Shown here: positions 59,324 to 64,000 of the stretch, piece by piece
How positions within the stretch are numbered: the stretch's first letter is position 1
Layout: each line of letters begins with the position of its first letter
NCBI RefSeq assembly: GCF_011174705.1
Contig: NZ_JAANIJ010000001.1
Location: 1,488,001 to 1,552,000 of the forward strand
Direction: 5' to 3'
DNA: 64,000 nt
Source of the DNA: Tessaracoccus coleopterorum
Lineage (GTDB): Bacteria; Actinomycetota; Actinomycetes; Propionibacteriales; Propionibacteriaceae
Translations under genes and position numbers: made by a program
The notes under the pieces: generated by a model
Seen by the model: the letters and a program-made list of their open reading frames with translations, nothing else
Databases searched by the model: none
Told to the model about the DNA's origin: nothing

Positions 59324-60196
59324 CCGGGCTCGTGGTTGCGTTCGGCATGCTCGTGGGCCTCGGCGCGTACCTGGCCGTGCGGGGCAGCCTCACCCAGCCG
59401 GTCCGGCTCGGAGACGCGCTGGCGATCCTGGACCGGCATCACCTCGTCACCGATCGCAAGCCGACGGCTTCCGGGCTCGAGGGCCTCGCCCAGCGCCTGC
59501 AGCGCGGGCTCCGCCTCCCTCTCACCGAGAATCAGCAGCGACTGCTTGCCATGCAGGGCCGCACCGTCGGTGACTTCTTCACCGAGAAGTTCGTCTGGAC
59601 CGCTGCGGGCCTGCTCCTGCCGACCCTGTGGGCACTGATGCAGTGGGCATTCGGACGCGCCCGGGCCTCGCGTCGGTGGGCGTCTCCCTGGCATGTGGGC
59701 TCCTCGGGTACTTCGTCGCCGATGCGCGGCTCAGGGGCGGCGCAGAACGATATCGCGCCTCGGCTGTCGACGGGATGCACACCTTCTTCGATCTGGTGGT
59801 GCTGGAGCGGCTGGCCAACGCCTCGGCGGCGCAGGCCGCCGCGAACGCGGCCTCCATCTCCGACGCCCCCTGTTCCATCGGATCTCCGCGGGTCTGGAGC
59901 GGGCCCGCATGGAGCAGAGCCAGCCGTGGGACGAATTGCGTCGGATCGCCACCGAGTGGAACGTGTCGGAACTGGCCGACTTCGCCGACGTCATGCAACT
60001 CGAGGAGCAGGGCGCGGGCCTCGCCGACATCCTGCAGGCGCGGGTGCGGGAACTGCGCGACGCGCATCTCAGCCGGCAGAAGGCCGAGGCGCAGGAGGCC
60101 AGCGAATCGCTGTCGCTCTGGATGACCCTGCCTGCACTGCTGCTGGGTGTGGCTCTCGTCACTCCCGCGCTCCTCACCCTGCTCGGGCCGGGGTGA
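59320..60196 (+). CDS. tadC: TadC-like pilus assembly membrane protein, several frameshifts
   Basis: GspF/TadC-type protein of about 293 residues: VAFGMLVGLGAYLAVRGSLT, RTVGDFFTEKFVWTAAGLLL, GVSLACGLLGYFVADARLRG, the cytoplasmic segment WDELRRIATEWNVSELADFA, DVMQLEEQGAGLADILQARV and the last helix LPALLLGVALVTPALLTLLG. Starts at GTG 59320 overlapping tadB. Frame changes near 59660, 59740 and 59875. Confidence 0.83.
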
Positions 60197-60272
60197 AACC
60201 GTGGAGAACGTGACTGTGGACAACCGTGGATCCGGCGTCCGGCCGGCGGAGAGTACAAATCAGGAGGAACCC

Positions 60273-60499
60273 ATGTCGATCATCCACCACAGCGTCGGGA
60301 TGCTCGTGCATCTGCTGCACGGAGCGCCCCGAGCCGAGACGAGCGCGGGCTCAGCCAGAGCACCGAGAACGCCATCCTGTTGGCGGGTGCCGCCGCGATC
60401 GCGCTGATCGTCATCGCGGCCATCACCGCTTACGTCACAGACCACCTCCCAAGTGACATGACCGACGAGGCATCCAGGCGGCCTGGGAGCGCGCGATGA
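60273..60499 (+). CDS. Small Flp-pilin-like membrane protein, one frameshift
   Basis: Start 60273 follows GGAGG with 5 bp spacing. The protein has a soluble head (MSIIHHSVGMLVHLLHGAPR) and, after one missing base near 60350, QSTENAILLAGAAAIALIVI then AAITAYVTDHLP, the hydrophobic helix pattern of Flp pilins of Tad loci. The stop overlaps the next ATG (60496-60499). Pilin identity is likely from position and shape, not proven. Confidence 0.65.
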
Positions 60500-63142
60500 G
60501 GGCGGCACGTTCGGCCGGCGCGCTCATCGTGGTGTGCCTGCTTGTCGCCGGGGTGCCATGGGCGCTGAACCGGTTCGGGTCGGCAGGCGACCTGCTCACG
60601 GTCGACTGGTCGTCCGTGCTCACCGCACCCATCGGGAGCGACCTTGTGCTTGCCCTGCTCAGCGCTGTCGGTTGGCTCGCCTGGGCATTCATCACCGCGG
60701 CCCTCGCCTGGAGTTCCTGGCCGTCGCCTCCAGGCAGCGCATCCGCGTGCGGCTCCCGGCACCGGATGGTTGCGGCCGCTGATCGGGACACTGGTGGTGG
60801 CCGCCGCCGCATCCCCACCCTCGCCTCGGCGGACGTCGCGGCCCCGCCACCCGGGACGCTCGCACAGCCGACCGGCGGTACGACGGCGCCTGCGCCCCGG
60901 CCGTCGGCCGGGAGGCCCCGGTCGGGCGCGGATACGTGGTGCAACCCGGCGACGAGCTCTGGGACATCGCCGAGCGCGAACTCGGCAGCGGTGAGCGGTG
61001 GCGCGAGATCGTCGCGCTCAACCCGGCCATCGGCGACTCGCTCAAGGTGACCACCGGGCAGAGCCTCCGGCTGCCCCAGGGCCTGAGCACGCCCCGCTCC
61101 CATGGACGATGCGCTCGTGGTGGTGCAGCGGGGCGACTCGCTCTGGGCCATCGCGGAGCGGGTCCTCGGCGACGGCGCCCGATGGCCGGAGATCCACGAG
61201 CTCAACCGGGGCATGATCGCCGATCCCGACGAGATCGAGATCGGATGGGTGCTCGCGCTCCCGGACGCGCAGCCACCCGCCCCGGCTGATCCCCCACCTT
61301 CCCACCACCCGCGGCCAGGCCTGCCGACCCCTCCCCTCGGAGACCCGGATCGCCGGTGCGACGGGCACCGCGTCGCTTCCCCCGCCAGCGCCGACTACGA
61401 GCCCACCCCACCCGGGACCGCAACACCTGAGCCCACGACACCCCGGGCGTGACCCCGGCCACGGCGGAACGGCCCCGGCAACCACGTCCGGAGCCGACCG
61501 GGCGGCCGACCCGCTAGGCATCGTCGCGCCCATCGGCGCAGTGCTGGCCGTCGGCCTGATCGGGGGTTCGCGACCCGCCGCCGCGCCCAACTCCTGGGCC
61601 GCTCCGTCGGGCGACGGGTCCTGCCCGTCGAACCGGCGGTCGCCAGCTTCTGGGGCGCCCTCGCCCGGCACGCCGAGTCGGCTCCCACCACCGACGCCAG
61701 CCACACCCCGCCACCGTCCTGCTCGGCTGGGAACCCGACGGGACCCCGCTGTGGTTCGACCTCGAGTCGGCACACGCCACGGTCCTGACCGGTTCCGAGG
61801 CCGACGGGGGCTGGCCGCGATCCTGACCTCGCTCTCCTCCGCACCCTGGTCGGAGCCGGTCGAGGTGGCTGTGGTCGGGGGCGACGAGTGGGCCGAGGCC
61901 CTCGACGACCCTCGGATCACGGCGCACCCGTCGACCGCCGATGGCCTCACTGCGCTCGCGCGGCTGTGCGCGACAAGACGGCTCGAGCTCCGCCATGGCG
62001 CGCTACCCGAGCTCCGCGCCGATCCCGACCGGGCGGGCACCTGGCGCCGACGGTGTTCCTGTTCGAGCACCCCTCACCCCTGCGCAGTTCGACGCGGTCG
62101 GCGACGCCATGGCGCTCGGCGAGGTCGGCGTGAGCGTGGTCGCGACGGCCGCCGATGCGCCACACATCGCCCACACGACGATCGACCTGATGCCCGGAAA
62201 CGGTAGGCGGGCGGGACAACCTTCACCCCCAACTCGTAGGCGTGCCCGCGCGACGCATGCTGGTCGACCTGTTCCACACGACCGGATCGACCGAGACCCT
62301 CCCGCCCCCTGGTGGGCCGAGGACGGCACGGAGCCGTCCAACGTCCTTCCACTCCCCGCACCGAGACCCACGGTGAGGAACACGACATGCCCGAACCTCC
62401 AGACCACCGGGACCATCCGACGCTGCAACTCCTCGGCGACGTGGAGCTTCTGGCGCCCGCCGGGCCACCCCGACCAGGGCCGTCGCGCAGTGCATGGAGT
62501 ACTGCGCCTGGCTGCTCAGCCACCCGGCTCGACGCCCACCGCGATGTCCCGCGACCTCCTGGTCGCCGAAACCACCCGCCGCTCAAACATGAGCCGGCTG
62601 CGCACCTGGCTCGGCTCCGCACCCGACGGCGCCCCGTACCTGCCTGACGCCTACACCGGCCGCATCCGCCTGGACACGCGGGTCTCCTCCGACTGGGAGC
62701 GCTTCTGCGCCCTGCTGTCGGGCGGGGTCAACGTGTCCTCGTCGGCCGCGCTGAGGCAGGCGCTACACCTCGTGCACGGAACCCCACTCGGCGCGTTCGG
62801 CTTCCAGTGGCTCTGGGCCGAGACCCTGCGATCCGACATGGTGGCGATGATCGTCGATGCCGCGACCGTGCTGGCCGACCGGGCCATCACGCACGAGGAC
62901 CTCGATCTCGCGCTCTGGGCCGTGGGCCGGGGCAGGTTGGCCGCCCTGATGACGACCAACTGGCCGTGCGGGCGATCCACGTCTACGCGCTCTCGGGCCG
63001 CACCACCGACCTGGACGACGCCGTTCTCAGGCTGAACCGCACGGTCCGTGCCGCCGGGCGCGACCTCGACCCGGCGTTGGCGCGGCGCGTGCAGCTCGCC
63101 ATCCACCTTTCATCCCACGGGGTGGCCGCAGACGCCGAGTGA
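60496..63142 (+). CDS. LysM-BTAD multidomain membrane protein, many frameshifts
   Basis: One long gene of about 880 residues. Two N-terminal membrane helices ([40 protein letters not shown]); two LysM motifs, [20 protein letters not shown] and [20 protein letters not shown]; a Pro-rich linker; another helix [18 protein letters not shown]; a middle domain with [20 protein letters not shown]; a C-terminal SARP/BTAD region, [12 protein letters not shown] and [20 protein letters not shown]. Frame changes are numerous between 60720 and 62950. Such proteins close many actinobacterial Tad loci; a link between cell-wall sensing and regulation is inference. Confidence 0.75.
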
Positions 63143-63192
63143 CGCTGGAGCCACATCGTCGTTTTGTCCTAGTTTGCCGTCGCCCACACCCT

Positions 63193-63207
63193 GGGAACGG
63201 TGTTCCC
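63193..63207. promoter_or_regulatory. Perfect inverted repeat upstream of the DUF5107 gene
   Basis: GGGAAC-GGT-GTTCCC, 6 bp arms, 21 bp before the ATG at 63228. Its form and location fit an operator of a LacI/ROK-type sugar repressor. Confidence 0.6.
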
Positions 63208-63227
63208 GTCCCGCTAGTTTCGTCTCC

Positions 63228-64000
63228 ATGAACACCGAAGACTCCGCCGTCACGCTCCCCCACCCCTTCCGGGCTGGAGCCAGGCCAGGTGGCGGCCTGG
63301 TCGGAGCCCATCGTCATCGACACCTACGACGTGGAGACCCCTGACGATTACCCGGCGTACCTCGACCGGCGCGTCTACCAGGGGTCGTCGGGCCGCGTCT
63401 ACCCCAGCCGTTCTACGACAGGGTGAGCGGCAGCAAGGCCCCGCGCAGCTGGGAGGCCCTGCACCTCGAGAACGAGTACGTGCGCCTCACCGTGCTGCCC
63501 GAGTTGGGCGGCCGGATCTACTGCGCGATCGACAAGACCCGCGACTACGACTTCTTCTACAAGAACAACGTGATCAAGCCCGCCTGGTGGGCGTCCTCGG
63601 CCCATGGATCTCCGGCGGCGTCGAGTTCAACTGGCCCCAGCACCACCGCCCGGGCACCTACCTGCCCTCCGAGTGGACGATCGAAGAGGAGGCCGACGGG
63701 GCCCGCACCCTGTGGTGCGCCGACCTCGACCCGTTCGCCCGGATGAAGGGCATGCACGGCATCCGGCTCCGCCCGGCAGTTCCGTCATCGAGGCCCGCGT
63801 CCGGCTGTTCAACCGCACCACCGAGGTGCAGACATTCCTGTGGTGGGCCAACGTGGCCGCCCGCGCCGGCGATGACTACCAGTCGTTCTTCCCCACCGAC
63901 GTGCACTTCGTCGCCGACCACGCCAAGCGCGCGGTCACCGGGTTCCCCGCAGCCAACGGGGAGTTCTACGGGATCGACTACCGCGACCGGGTCACCCTGA
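63228..64000 (+). CDS. DUF5107 domain protein, 3' end outside the window, frameshifts
   Basis: The N-terminus MNTEDSAVTLPHPF is followed in other frames by EPIVIDTYDVETPDDYPAYL, RRVYQGSSGRVYP, WEALHLENEYVRLTVLPELG and GPWISGGVEFNWPQHHRPGT, RMKGMHGIRLRPG, TTEVQTFLWWANVA, all typical of DUF5107 proteins. The family is related to galactose-mutarotase-like beta-sandwich folds and often carries TPR repeats further on; it occurs in carbohydrate-use loci. Frame changes near 63282, 63403, 63585 and 63777. Confidence 0.85.

Overview
The window is high-GC DNA from an actinobacterium. The gene content (coenzyme-B12 propanediol metabolism, a Tad pilus locus ending in a LysM-BTAD protein, mycothiol-era style secreted and membrane proteins of actinobacterial type) fits a member of the Propionibacteriaceae; that placement is inference, no rRNA is present. 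Many genes are split by single-base frameshifts, and where I could resolve them most lie in runs of C or G that appear one base short, so the consensus probably contains homopolymer errors. I therefore give each broken gene as one locus with its likely frameshift positions.

Region 1 (1-18507): the end of a helicase gene, a solo copy of a dispersed repeat, then a complete-looking 1,2-propanediol utilisation (Pdu) bacterial microcompartment locus. Leftward operon: pduA-B-C-D-E-G-H-K-J-L, an EutJ-like chaperone, a flavoprotein, pduN-O-P and finally a malate dehydrogenase gene. Rightward operon from the same divergent promoter region: pduU-pduV-pocR-pduQ. Together they encode shell, B12-dependent diol dehydratase and its reactivase, corrinoid adenosyltransferase, propionaldehyde dehydrogenase, phosphotransacylase, propanol dehydrogenase and the AraC-type activator. 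Several cargo proteins, including the flavoprotein, share an amphipathic N-terminal tag.

Region 2 (18508-31664): housekeeping and mixed genes: acyl-CoA ligase, macro-domain protein, a tandem array of about eight 149-150 bp repeats, NERD protein, COX15/CtaA-like protein, two CNNM/CorC membrane proteins, a PRPP synthetase-like enzyme, an MFS transporter, a zinc alcohol dehydrogenase and a secreted zinc protease.

Region 3 (31985-63142): a Tad/Flp pilus locus (cpaB, cpaE, cpaF, tadB, tadC, small Flp-like protein, LysM-BTAD protein) whose cpaF gene is split in two by a 23.6 kb integrative element (34489-58135). Removing the DNA between two GGAG sequences restores cpaF in frame. The element carries a large serine recombinase at its right end, symmetrical att arms, an iteron-rich origin-like region with a P4-type primase/helicase, a candidate oriT with MobC and a relaxase, DprA/SSB/DUF4192 genes, a Type I restriction operon with two different HsdM subunits plus a Schlafen AlbA_2 protein, and a HEPN protein. 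I see no type IV secretion genes, so it looks like an integrative mobilisable, plasmid-like element.

Region 4 (63143-64000): a perfect inverted repeat and the start of a DUF5107-type protein.
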